Origin: Limosilactobacillus caviae
Lineage (GTDB): Bacteria > Bacillota > Bacilli > Lactobacillales > Lactobacillaceae
Direction: 5' to 3'
NCBI RefSeq assembly: GCF_014635905.1
Contig: NZ_BMDS01000002.1
Coordinates: 124,001 to 188,000 of the forward strand
Length of the DNA: 64,000 nucleotides
The notes below the pieces were generated by a model that saw only the letters and a program-made list of their open reading frames with translations, did no database searches and was not told where the DNA came from. The position numbers and the translations under genes were made by a program. Below are positions 8,670 through 17,902 of this stretch, in pieces (position 1 is the first letter of the stretch; each line of letters begins with the position of its first letter).

Positions 8670-9662
8670 ATGAAAATTTATGTATATGGTGTATACAGCG
8701 ATGAGGTACCTTATATTAAGGAATGGCAGGATGAGCATCCAGAAGTTACTGTTGAAACAACAACAGAACTTTTGAATGAAAAGAGTGTTCAACTTGCTAA
8801 AGGAAGCGATGGGGTTGTTGTTTTTCAGCAAAAGCCTTATCCAGATGAGGCATTACGGCAATTAGCTTTAAATGGAATTACCAAAATGTCTTTACGAAAT
8901 GTTGGAGTAGACAATATTAACCACCAGTTGGCAACTGAACTGGGTTTTCAAATTACAAACGTGCCTGTTTACTCACCGGCTGCAATTGCGGAATTTTCAG
9001 TTACCCAAGCGCTTAACCTTTTACGCCGAACAAAAGAATTTTACCTAAAACTAGCTAAGGGAGACTATAATTGGGCGCCGCATATTGCTAAAGAAATGAA
9101 TAAACAAGTAGTAGGGATTGTTGGAACCGGTAATATTGGATCGACTGCTGCCAAAATTTTTGCTGGTTTTGGCGCTAAGGTAATCGCATATAGCCGTCAC
9201 AAAAATAAAGAACTAGACGGAATTGTCGAATATGTTAGCTTAGAAGAATTATATAAACGTGCAACTATTATCTCTCTATACTTACCTCATGTTCCTGCAA
9301 CTGATAAGATGCTTAATAAAGAGACCTTCTCAATGATGCGCGATGGAGTTTTGCTTATTAATACAGCAAGAGGGCCGTTGGTAGATGAAGAGGCGTTAAT
9401 TGCGGCATTAGACAGTGGTAAAGTCGGTGGAGCGGCTTTAGATGTGATGACTGGAGAAACTAAGATCTTTAATCAGCAAATTGACGAACAGAGTGTTGAT
9501 TATAATGAATTTAAGAATTTAGTTAAACGGCCAAATGTTTTAATCACACCGCATATTGCATTTTATACTGATCAGGCCATTAAAAACATGGTTAAAATGA
9601 GCCTATCTGCTAATCTGGATTTAATTACAACTGGAACATCTGATAAGTTGGTTAAATTTTAA
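8670..9662 (+). CDS. ldhD: D-lactate dehydrogenase (D-2-hydroxyacid dehydrogenase)
   Basis: NADH-dependent reduction of pyruvate to D-lactate, regenerating NAD+ in fermentation. 330 residues. The nucleotide-binding motif is VGIVGTGNIGS (about 147-157). The catalytic Arg is in NTARGPLVD, a Glu follows in the next block, and the catalytic His is in ITPHIAFYT. The overall pattern matches lactobacillar D-LDH rather than glycerate dehydrogenases. Its ribosome-binding site GGAGG lies in the end of yazA, so it is probably expressed with the two upstream genes. A separate L-LDH lies at 39.8 kb, consistent with DL-lactate production. Confidence 0.93.
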   Translation: MKIYVYGVYSDEVPYIKEWQDEHPEVTVETTTELLNEKSVQLAKGSDGVVVFQQKPYPDEALRQLALNGITKMSLRNVGVDNINHQLATELGFQITNVPVYSPAAIAEFSVTQALNLLRRTKEFYLKLAKGDYNWAPHIAKEMNKQVVGIVGTGNIGSTAAKIFAGFGAKVIAYSRHKNKELDGIVEYVSLEELYKRATIISLYLPHVPATDKMLNKETFSMMRDGVLLINTARGPLVDEEALIAALDSGKVGGAALDVMTGETKIFNQQIDEQSVDYNEFKNLVKRPNVLITPHIAFYTDQAIKNMVKMSLSANLDLITTGTSDKLVKF

Positions 9663-9674
9663 AATAAGTTAGTG

Positions 9675-9703
9675 AAAAAGCTTGTCAGGTAGTAAGCTTT
9701 TTT
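9675..9703 (+). terminator. Terminator after ldhD
   Basis: AAAAAGCTT (9675-9683) pairs with AAGCTTTTT (9694-9702). The rpsB -35 element lies inside its loop region. Confidence 0.8.
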
Positions 9704-9710
9704 GTATACT
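9682..9710 (+). promoter_or_regulatory. rpsB promoter embedded in the ldhD terminator
   Basis: TTGTCA (9682-9687), exactly 17 bases, TATACT (9705-9710). Transcription would start near 9717, leaving a leader of about 108 bases before rpsB. Confidence 0.8.
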
Positions 9711-9716
9711 ATATTT

Positions 9717-9824
9717 CGGTGTTACACGCCAATTTCACACCCAGAACGATGGTGGTGAGGGTGCTTTATTTAAGTCCCATTGCCAGGAGAAGACTGGGGA
9801 GGAAAAACAATTTGGAGGTATATT
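9717..9824 (+). ncRNA. rpsB 5' leader, possible S2 autoregulatory RNA
   Basis: Leader of about 108 bases with local pairing potential, e.g. CACCC near 9734 with GGGTG near 9758. A purine-rich stretch (TGGGGAGGA) lies 20 bases before the real ribosome-binding site GGAGG (9814-9818). Leaders of rpsB are autoregulated by S2 in several bacteria; that this one is regulated is inference. Confidence 0.4.
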
Positions 9825-10616
9825 ATGTCTGTTGTATCTATGAAGCAATTGCTTGAAGCCGGTGTCCACTTTGGTCACCAAACTCGTCGTTGGAATCCTA
9901 AGATGGAAGAATACATCTTTACTGAACGTAACGGTATTTACATCATTGACTTACAAAAGACTGTTAAGTTAATTGATACTGCTTACAACTACATGAAGGA
10001 TGTTGCTGCTAACGGCGGTATTGCCTTATTTGTTGGTACAAAGAAGCAAGCTCAAGATGCTATTGAAGAAGAAGCAACTCGTGCAGGTCAATACTACGTT
10101 AACCATCGTTGGTTAGGTGGTACTTTAACTAACTGGAAGACTATCCAATCACGGATTGCTCGTTTGAAAGAACTTAAGAAGATGAGCGAAGACGGTACAT
10201 TTGATGTTCTTCCTAAGAAGGAAGTTGCCGTTTTAACTAAGCAACGTGAAAAGCTTGAACGTTTCCTTGGTGGTATTGAAGATATGCCACGGATCCCAGA
10301 TGTTATGTTCATCGTAGATCCTCACAAGGAACAAATTGCTGTTAAGGAAGCTCAAAAGTTACACATCCCAATCGTTGCCATGGTTGATACTAACACTGAC
10401 CCAGACGACATTGATTACGTTATCCCATCAAACGATGATGCTATCCGTGCCGTTCGCTTAATCACTTCAAAGATGGCTGATGCATTTGTTGAAGGTAAGC
10501 AAGGTCAAGATGATGCTCAACAAGAAGTTGCTGCTGATGACAACGCTGCTAATGAAACTGTTACTGAAGATTCATTAAAGAACTTAAAGAACAGCGTTGA
10601 AGGTAAAGAAGACTAA
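9825..10616 (+). CDS. rpsB: 30S ribosomal protein S2
   Basis: Component of the small ribosomal subunit, needed for S1/mRNA docking. 263 residues. It begins [19 protein letters not shown] and contains the S2 signatures FVGTKKQAQ and [10 protein letters not shown]. It ends in an acidic tail (about residue 230 onward). ATG 9825 follows GGAGG at normal spacing; the longer frame from 9780 lies in the leader. It is followed by tsf after an attenuator-like hairpin, the usual rpsB-tsf order. The codon choice looks strongly biased, as expected for a highly expressed gene. Confidence 0.98.
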   Translation: MSVVSMKQLLEAGVHFGHQTRRWNPKMEEYIFTERNGIYIIDLQKTVKLIDTAYNYMKDVAANGGIALFVGTKKQAQDAIEEEATRAGQYYVNHRWLGGTLTNWKTIQSRIARLKELKKMSEDGTFDVLPKKEVAVLTKQREKLERFLGGIEDMPRIPDVMFIVDPHKEQIAVKEAQKLHIPIVAMVDTNTDPDDIDYVIPSNDDAIRAVRLITSKMADAFVEGKQGQDDAQQEVAADDNAANETVTEDSLKNLKNSVEGKED

Positions 10617-10629
10617 AATATTAATTCTT

Positions 10630-10680
10630 GGGCTGTTTTGTACGGACCATTCTGGCCTGAGTACTGAACAGCCCTTTTTT
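10630..10680 (+). terminator. Hairpin/terminator between rpsB and tsf
   Basis: GGGCTGTT (10630-10637) pairs with AACAGCCC (10667-10674), with an inner GTAC/GTAC step, followed by six T. No promoter of its own is obvious for tsf, so it probably acts as a partial terminator setting the S2 to EF-Ts ratio. Confidence 0.85.
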
Positions 10681-10715
10681 CAACTAAGATATTAAATAAA
10701 AGGAGAGATTTCGTC

Positions 10716-11591
10716 ATGGCTGAAATTAAAGCTGCTCAAGTTATGCAATTACGTAAAAAGTCCGGTGCCGGTATCATGGATGCTAAAAAGGCATTAGTTG
10801 CTAGTGATGGTGACATGGACAAGGCAATGGACTATCTTCGGGAAAAGGGTATCGCAAAAGCTGCCAAGAAGAGTGATCGTGTTGCAGCTGAAGGTTTAGC
10901 TGATATTGCTGTTAATGGCAACACTGCTGCAATTGTTGAATTAAACTCAGAAACTGACTTTGTGGCTGCTAGTGAACCATTCAAGGACTTATTAAAGAAG
11001 GTTACTAAGTTAATTAGTGAAAATAAGCCTGCTAATGTTGAAGAAGCATTAGAAATTAAGACTGAAAATGGCACATTAAATGATGATATTATCAGTACTA
11101 CACAAAAGACTGGTGAAAAGGTTAGCCTTCGTCGGTTCACTGTTGTAGAAAAGAACGATGGTGACAGTTTTGGTGCATACTTACACCAAGGTGGTCAAAT
11201 TGCAGCATTAGTTGTCTTAGAAGGCGCTGATGACGATACTGCTAAGGATGTTGCAATGCACGTTGCAGCTATTAATCCAGAATTCATGACTCGTGATGAT
11301 GTTTCTCAAGAACGTCTTGACCATGAACGTGCTATCTTTAAGGAAGAAACCTTAAACGAAGGTAAGCCTGAAAAGATTGTTGACAAGATTGTTGAAGGTC
11401 GTTTAAACAAGTTCCTTTCACAAATTTGCTTGGCTGATCAAGACTTTGTTAAGGACTCTGACCAAACTGTTGAACAATATGTTACAAGTAAAAATGGTAA
11501 ATTGAAGTCCTTTATTCGTTACGAAGTTGGTGAAGGAATCGAAAAAAAGCAAGATGACTTCGCTCAAGAAGTTAAAGACCAAATGAACTAA
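10716..11591 (+). CDS. tsf: Elongation factor Ts
   Basis: Guanine nucleotide exchange factor for EF-Tu. 291 residues. It has the N-terminal UBA-like domain ([19 protein letters not shown]), the characteristic core [12 protein letters not shown] (about residue 73), and the [10 protein letters not shown] and dimerisation regions. ATG 10716 follows AAAAGGAGAG. It lies downstream of rpsB across the attenuator hairpin, and its own terminator follows immediately. Confidence 0.98.
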   Translation: MAEIKAAQVMQLRKKSGAGIMDAKKALVASDGDMDKAMDYLREKGIAKAAKKSDRVAAEGLADIAVNGNTAAIVELNSETDFVAASEPFKDLLKKVTKLISENKPANVEEALEIKTENGTLNDDIISTTQKTGEKVSLRRFTVVEKNDGDSFGAYLHQGGQIAALVVLEGADDDTAKDVAMHVAAINPEFMTRDDVSQERLDHERAIFKEETLNEGKPEKIVDKIVEGRLNKFLSQICLADQDFVKDSDQTVEQYVTSKNGKLKSFIRYEVGEGIEKKQDDFAQEVKDQMN

Positions 11592-11606
11592 GCGTTCGGT
11601 CGGTAG

Positions 11607-12395
<789 letters not shown>

Positions 12396-12399
12396 TAAT

Positions 12400-12963
12400 A
12401 TGGCTACAGGAAAAGATATTTTAAATGATGCCAAGAAAAAAATGGCAAAATCAGGTGATGCCTTGCAACGGACCCTTGCAGACATTCGTGCAGGTCAAGC
12501 TAATGCTAGTTTATTAAATTCAGTTAAGGTTGAATACTATGGGGCACCTACTCCATTAAACCAAGTTGCATCAATTACAATTCCAGAAGCGCGTCAATTG
12601 TTAATTACGCCTTACGATGAGAGTGTACTTGAAGAAATTGAAAAGGCAATTTATGCTTCAAATCTGGGATTAACTCCACAAAACGACGGAAGTTCAATTC
12701 GGTTGATTATTCCCCAATTAACGGAAGATCGGCGAAAAGAATTAGTAAAAGATGTAAAAGCAGAATTAGAAAAGGCCAAAGTTGCTGTTCGAAATGTACG
12801 TCGTGAAGCAATGGATGACCTAAAGAAGGGGAACAAGAGCGGGGACTTTAATGATGATGAATTTCATGATCTTGAAAAGAAAGTCCAAAATGAAACTGAT
12901 GCTGGAATTAAAAACCTTGAAGATATTGCAAGTGCAAAAGAAAAGGAATTAATGGAAGGCTAA
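12400..12963 (+). CDS. frr: Ribosome recycling factor
   Basis: Releases ribosomes from mRNA after termination together with EF-G. 187 residues. It shows the family's LADIRAGQANASLL and VEYYGAPTPLNQVASI, and the helical tail with RREAMDDLKK. ATG 12400 follows GAAGGAGA (12384-12391) located in the end of pyrH. Length and motifs are normal. Confidence 0.97.
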   Translation: MATGKDILNDAKKKMAKSGDALQRTLADIRAGQANASLLNSVKVEYYGAPTPLNQVASITIPEARQLLITPYDESVLEEIEKAIYASNLGLTPQNDGSSIRLIIPQLTEDRRKELVKDVKAELEKAKVAVRNVRREAMDDLKKGNKSGDFNDDEFHDLEKKVQNETDAGIKNLEDIASAKEKELMEG

Positions 12964-12976
12964 TTTCTTTGGTTGT

Positions 12977-13019
12977 AAAAGGTTGTGAACCTAAAACGAG
13001 TCCACAGCCTTTTATTTTT
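12977..13019 (+). terminator. Terminator after pyrH-frr
   Basis: AAAAGGTTGTG (12977-12987) pairs with CACAGCCTTTT (13003-13013) with one G-U pair, followed by ATTTTT. Confidence 0.85.
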
Positions 13020-13090
13020 GTCAAATTTCGAGTGCTTATGCTAAAACTATGTAACAATTTATTGCGGATTAACAAAAGAAATTTTGCCTC

Positions 13091-13099
13091 TGGTATAAT
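13091..13099 (+). promoter_or_regulatory. Extended -10 promoter of the uppS operon
   Basis: TGG-TATAAT (13091-13099), a perfect -10 with upstream TG. No good -35 at 17 bases. It lies about 105 bases before uppS. Confidence 0.65.
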
Positions 13100-13203
13100 A
13101 AAGGCTATAATTAATTGGCGGGATTTAATTTTCAAGTTTTAACATTGTGACGAATGTTTCGCTAATTAATCCTAAGTACATAATAAAAATGGAGGAACAG
13201 TTA

Positions 13204-13968
13204 GTGTTTTCCAAAAATAAAAATGACAAAATAAATCAACAACTTGATATGGAAAGGATTCCTAATCATGTTGCTATTATTATGGATGGTAATGGTAGAT
13301 GGGCACAAAAACGCCATCTTCCGCGAGTAGCCGGTCATAAACAAGGAATGCAGACTGTAAAAGAAGTTACAATTGCTGCCAGTGAACTGGGAATAAAAGT
13401 CCTATCGCTATATGCCTTTTCAACTGAGAATTGGAAACGGCCTTCTTCCGAGGTTAGCTATTTAATGCAGTTACCCGTTCGGTTTTTTTCAACCTTTGTG
13501 CCAGATTTGGTTAAACATAATGTTAAGGTAACTGTAATGGGTGATATCACGCGGCTTCCAGAATCGACCCAGCAAGCGGTTCGTGATGCAATGGCAGACA
13601 CCGCTAATTGTGATGGGATGATCTTAAACTTTGCTTTGAATTATGGTAGTCGTGATGAGCTAACTCAAGCTGCGCAAAAACTTGCTGAAGATGTTAAGTC
13701 TGGCAGCCTTGATATTACTGACATTACTGAAACTACATTTAGCAACTATCTTATGTCGGCACAATTAGGTGAATATGCCGATCCGGATCTTTTGATTAGG
13801 ACAAGTGGTGAGGAACGAATCAGTAATTTTATGCTTTGGCAAATTGCTTATAGTGAATTAGAGTTTGTTTCGGAGCATTGGCCAGACTTCAATGCCAAAT
13901 CACTTGAAAATGCAATTATTGCATATCAAGGACGTCATCGACGATTTGGTGGTTTAAAAAATCAATAA
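13204..13968 (+). CDS. uppS: Undecaprenyl diphosphate synthase
   Basis: Cis-prenyltransferase that elongates farnesyl diphosphate to the C55 carrier lipid for peptidoglycan and teichoic acids. 254 residues. The diphosphate-binding signature HVAIIMDGNGRWA has the catalytic Asp. LSLYAFSTENW and the C-terminal RTSGEERISNF motif are present. It starts with GTG 13204, 8 bases after GGAGG (13191-13195); the 19-residue longer frame is unlikely. It heads a run with cdsA, rseP and proS, a widely conserved order. Confidence 0.96.
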   Translation: MFSKNKNDKINQQLDMERIPNHVAIIMDGNGRWAQKRHLPRVAGHKQGMQTVKEVTIAASELGIKVLSLYAFSTENWKRPSSEVSYLMQLPVRFFSTFVPDLVKHNVKVTVMGDITRLPESTQQAVRDAMADTANCDGMILNFALNYGSRDELTQAAQKLAEDVKSGSLDITDITETTFSNYLMSAQLGEYADPDLLIRTSGEERISNFMLWQIAYSELEFVSEHWPDFNAKSLENAIIAYQGRHRRFGGLKNQ

Positions 13969-13987
13969 TTAATAAGGGGATTTTGTT

Positions 13988-14773
13988 TTGAAAACAAGAA
14001 TAACGACCGCGGTAATTGCACTTGCAATTTTTATACCGCTTATAGTGTATGGTCATTGGCCACTAACAATTGCAGCAGTTGCACTTGGGATTGTTGCAAT
14101 GTCAGAAGTGTTAGTAATGAAAAAAATGTTTGTAATATCATTTGAAGCTTTAGTTAGTTATTTGGGTGTTGCCCTATTGATTCTGCCTGATAGCTGGCTT
14201 GACTTTTTACCCAGCGTTGCAACGCGGTGGTTTGGCTTCTATATTTTAGTAGTCTTACTCTTATTACATACAGTCATTCGGAAGCAGCGTTTTACTTTTG
14301 ATGATGCTGGTGTTTTGACATTAGCAATGCTCTATATTGGAATCGGATTCCATTACTTTATTACTGCTCGTGCAATTAACTTTCAAACATTGTTATATGG
14401 AATGCTAATTGTTTGGATCACAGATAGTGGGGCTTATTTAATTGGACGAAAGATTGGTAAAAACAAACTTGCTCCTAAGATTAGTCCGAATAAAACTTGG
14501 GAAGGCTCGATTGGCGGAACTGTAGCAGCTATTATTATTTTAGCTGTCTATTGTTACTTTATTCCTGTCGGTGCGGGCTGGGTAACGATGATATTTGTTA
14601 CTCTAATTCTTTCAATATTTGGTCAATTTGGTGATTTGATTGAATCATCATTAAAACGCTACTATGGAGTGAAAGATTCGGGAAAGATTCTTCCTGGACA
14701 TGGTGGTATTCTTGACCGTTTTGATAGCATGTTAATTGTTATGCCAATGCTTCATTTATTAGGGATCATTTAA
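13988..14773 (+). CDS. cdsA: Phosphatidate cytidylyltransferase
   Basis: Integral membrane enzyme making CDP-diacylglycerol from phosphatidate and CTP, the branch point to phosphatidylglycerol and cardiolipin. 261 residues with about seven hydrophobic segments. The C-terminal family signature runs through SSLKRYYGVKDSGKILPGHG and ILDRFDS. The start is TTG 13988 after AAGGGGA; no ATG is better placed. It uses the PlsC product. Confidence 0.95.
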   Translation: MKTRITTAVIALAIFIPLIVYGHWPLTIAAVALGIVAMSEVLVMKKMFVISFEALVSYLGVALLILPDSWLDFLPSVATRWFGFYILVVLLLLHTVIRKQRFTFDDAGVLTLAMLYIGIGFHYFITARAINFQTLLYGMLIVWITDSGAYLIGRKIGKNKLAPKISPNKTWEGSIGGTVAAIIILAVYCYFIPVGAGWVTMIFVTLILSIFGQFGDLIESSLKRYYGVKDSGKILPGHGGILDRFDSMLIVMPMLHLLGII

Positions 14774-14795
14774 TTAAAGGTAAGGAAGAGATTTT

Positions 14796-16070
14796 TTGAT
14801 AATAACAATTATTACATTTATTATTGTTTTTGGAATCCTTGTCCTTGTTCATGAATACGGCCACTATTATTTTGCTAAACGAGCAGGAATTTTAGTTCGT
14901 GAATTTTCAATAGGTATGGGGCCAAAAATTTGGTGGAAACGAAAAAATGGTACTACCTATACAATTCGAATTCTACCGTTGGGTGGATATGTTCGTTTAG
15001 CTGGTGCTGACGATGAAGACCAAGATGAATTAAAACCAGGGACGCCACTGACAATTCAATTAAATGATCAAGATAAAGTTATCAGTATTAATGCCAGTGA
15101 TAAGACAACCCTATTTCAAGGAATCCCCCTTCAATTGGCTGCCTGTGATTTAGAAGATGGTTTATGGATAAAAGGATACGTCAATGGCGATGAAGATCAA
15201 CTAAAAGTATACAGTGTTGACCATGATGCAATGATTATTGAACGTGATGGCACTGAAGTACAGATTGCACCACGAGATGTACAATTTCGCTCTGCAAGTC
15301 TTCCGGCGCGAATGATGACTAACTTTGCAGGACCAATGAATAACTTTATTTTGTCATTAGTAGTATTTATCATTCTTGGATTTACCTTAACAGGTGTTCC
15401 AACCAATAGTAATCAATTAGGCCATGTTAATACAGGCTCTGTTGCAGCTAAAGCGGGCTTAACTGCGGGAGATCGAATTACAAAAGTCAATAACCAGAAA
15501 ATAAACAACTGGACGGATCTTTCAACAAATATTTCTAGTAAGCCTAATAAAACCGTAACGATTACATATGAACGGGGGAAGCACACTTATCAAACTAAGC
15601 TTAAACCTAAAGCGGTGGAACGCGGTCACCAAAAAGTGGGACAAATTGGAATTGTTGAGAAACAAGAGACTGGCCTTGCAGCCCGCTTAAAGTTTGGTTG
15701 GCAGCAATTTATTCAGGCTGGTACATTGATATTTAGTGTTCTTGGTCATATGGTAACTCATGGCTTTAGCTTAAATGATTTAGGAGGTCCAGTCGCAATT
15801 TATGCTGGTACTTCACAAGCTACTTCATTAGGAATCAATGGTGTCTTAAACTTCTTGGCGCTATTATCTATTAACTTAGGGATTGTTAACCTGCTACCAA
15901 TTCCGGCATTGGACGGTGGCAAGTTACTGCTAAATATTGTTGAGGCGATAATTCGGCGGCCAATTCCAGAAAAAGCTGAAGGTATTATCACAATGATTGG
16001 TTTCTTGATTTTATTAACATTAATGGTTCTAGTAACGTGGAACGATATTCAGAGATATTTTATTCGGTAA
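14796..16070 (+). CDS. rseP: RseP/RasP-type site-2 intramembrane zinc protease
   Basis: Membrane metalloprotease that cuts anti-sigma factors or signal-peptide remnants within the bilayer. HEYGH (H19, E20, H23) is the zinc site in the first membrane helix. A PDZ domain (about residues 200-275, with AGLTAGDRITKVNNQKI) follows. The second motif NLLPIPALDGG supplies the third ligand. 424 residues. The start is TTG 14796 after AAGGAAGA. About 60 residues are inserted between the first helix region and the PDZ domain, as is common in lactobacilli. Native substrates are unknown here. Confidence 0.94.
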   Translation: MIITIITFIIVFGILVLVHEYGHYYFAKRAGILVREFSIGMGPKIWWKRKNGTTYTIRILPLGGYVRLAGADDEDQDELKPGTPLTIQLNDQDKVISINASDKTTLFQGIPLQLAACDLEDGLWIKGYVNGDEDQLKVYSVDHDAMIIERDGTEVQIAPRDVQFRSASLPARMMTNFAGPMNNFILSLVVFIILGFTLTGVPTNSNQLGHVNTGSVAAKAGLTAGDRITKVNNQKINNWTDLSTNISSKPNKTVTITYERGKHTYQTKLKPKAVERGHQKVGQIGIVEKQETGLAARLKFGWQQFIQAGTLIFSVLGHMVTHGFSLNDLGGPVAIYAGTSQATSLGINGVLNFLALLSINLGIVNLLPIPALDGGKLLLNIVEAIIRRPIPEKAEGIITMIGFLILLTLMVLVTWNDIQRYFIR

Positions 16071-16093
16071 TTTAACAAAGGAGTATATTCTTT

Positions 16094-17827
16094 ATGAAAC
16101 AGTCAAAAGTATTAATTCCAACAAAAAAAGAGGCTCCAAGCGATGCGGAAGTCTTAAGCCATAAAATGATGATTCGGGCAGGCTACATTTATCAAGTATC
16201 TGCTGGTGTGTGGTCTTATTTGCCATTAGCGTATCGAGTTATTCGGAAAATTGAAGGCATTATTCGTGATGAGATGGAAAGTGCTGGCGCTATTGAAATG
16301 ATGATGCCTGCACTTGTTCCTGCTGACTTATGGAAGAAGTCGGGACGTTATGAGAGTTATGGAGACAACTTATTTAAATTAACTGATCGTCGTGATCGTG
16401 AATTTATTCTTGGTCCAACTCATGAAGAAACTTTTACTGAAGTAATCCGTGATAGTATTAAGTCATATAAGAAATTACCTTTAGTTGTCTATCAGTTACA
16501 AGATAAGTTTCGTGATGAAGACCGTCCCCGTTATGGTATCCTTCGAGGAAAAGAATTTGAAATGTTAGATGGTTATTCCTTCTCTGCAGATCAAAAAGGG
16601 CTCGATGATGCTTATGAATTACAGGCTAAGGCTTACCGTAATATTTTTGATCGGATTGGTCTGAATTATAAAGTGATTTTAGCTGATTCAGGAACAATTG
16701 GAGGCAAAAACTCGCAAGAATTCTCTGCACCTGCGGAAATCGGAGAAGATGTTATTGCTTATACTGATGGTGATTATGCAGCTAATCTTGAGAAGGCGGT
16801 AAGTAAATTTACCGGAGTTCAACAAACAGCCGCTCAAGCACCGTTAGAAAAGAAAGCAACTCCTGGAGCGCATACGGTTGATGAGGCTGCTGAGAGTCTT
16901 GATATGGATTCTAGCCAAGTAATCAAATCAATGTTGTACATTGCTAAGATGGGCGAGAATGAATATCAACCAGTATTAGTGTTAATGCGTGGTAATGATG
17001 AAGTAAATGAAGCAAAAGTTACTAATGCGTTGGATTGCGAGGAACTTGAATTAGCTACTGAAGAAGATGCAATGAAATACCTCAATGCTCATCCAGGTTC
17101 ATTAGGTCCGGTAGGCGTAAACGAAGATGTAAAGATTCTTGCTGATAATTATGTTAAGGTCTTAGTTAACATGGCATGCGGTGCAAATGAAGATGGCTAC
17201 CACTATGTTAATGCTAATATTGATCGTGACTTCCGAGTTGACCAATTTGGCGATTTCCGTAATGTTAAAGAAGGAGAAATAGCTCCTGATGGAAATCCAA
17301 TTAAATTTACTAATGGGATTGAAATTGGTCATATTTTTAAACTTGGAACTCTCTATTCTCAAAAGTTAGGGGCACAAGTTCTAGATCAAAATGGTCGGTT
17401 AACAGATGTAATTATGGGATGTTATGGAATTGGTGTATCACGCTTACTATCCGCATTTGCAGAACAAAATGCCGACGAAAATGGATTAGTATGGCCAGAC
17501 AGCATTGCTCCATTTGACATTCACGTTATTCCTGTTAATGCTAAAAAAGAAGATCAAATGGCAATGGCAGATAAGATTGACCAACAGCTAACCGAAGCGG
17601 GTTATGAGGTTCTTGTTGATGACCGTAAAGAACGAGCTGGAGTAAAATTTGCCGATTCTGACTTAATTGGGATTCCTATTCGAGTTACTGTTGGTAAGAA
17701 AGCTCAAGATGGAATTGTTGAAATTAAGATTCGCAAAACTGGTGAAACTGTAGAAGTTAAGCAAGAAGAATTAGTAAATACAATTGGCATCTTATTAAAG
17801 CAATTAAACGAAGAAGCAAATAAATAA
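16094..17827 (+). CDS. proS: Prolyl-tRNA synthetase (bacterial type, with editing domain)
   Basis: Class II synthetase charging tRNA-Pro. 577 residues. Motif 2 region is FRDEDRPRYGILRGKEFEM and motif 3 is GCYGIGVSRLL. The INS editing domain (about residues 240-390) lies between motifs 2 and 3 and removes mischarged alanine. The anticodon-binding domain is at the C terminus. ATG 16094 follows AAAGGAG. It is the last gene of the uppS-cdsA-rseP-proS run and has no T-box of its own. Confidence 0.97.
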   Translation: MKQSKVLIPTKKEAPSDAEVLSHKMMIRAGYIYQVSAGVWSYLPLAYRVIRKIEGIIRDEMESAGAIEMMMPALVPADLWKKSGRYESYGDNLFKLTDRRDREFILGPTHEETFTEVIRDSIKSYKKLPLVVYQLQDKFRDEDRPRYGILRGKEFEMLDGYSFSADQKGLDDAYELQAKAYRNIFDRIGLNYKVILADSGTIGGKNSQEFSAPAEIGEDVIAYTDGDYAANLEKAVSKFTGVQQTAAQAPLEKKATPGAHTVDEAAESLDMDSSQVIKSMLYIAKMGENEYQPVLVLMRGNDEVNEAKVTNALDCEELELATEEDAMKYLNAHPGSLGPVGVNEDVKILADNYVKVLVNMACGANEDGYHYVNANIDRDFRVDQFGDFRNVKEGEIAPDGNPIKFTNGIEIGHIFKLGTLYSQKLGAQVLDQNGRLTDVIMGCYGIGVSRLLSAFAEQNADENGLVWPDSIAPFDIHVIPVNAKKEDQMAMADKIDQQLTEAGYEVLVDDRKERAGVKFADSDLIGIPIRVTVGKKAQDGIVEIKIRKTGETVEVKQEELVNTIGILLKQLNEEANK

Positions 17828-17836
17828 TTTAAATTA

Positions 17837-17884
17837 ATGTGGTTGCGATGTTATGATAGATAACGTTATTCGCACCACATTTTT
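17837..17884 (+). terminator. Terminator after proS
   Basis: ATGTGGTTGCGA (17837-17848) pairs with TCGCACCACAT (17870-17880) with one bulged T. An inner GTTAT/ATAAC step and four T complete it. Confidence 0.85.
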
Positions 17885-17902
17885 AAGTAGGAGGATTAGA
17901 AC

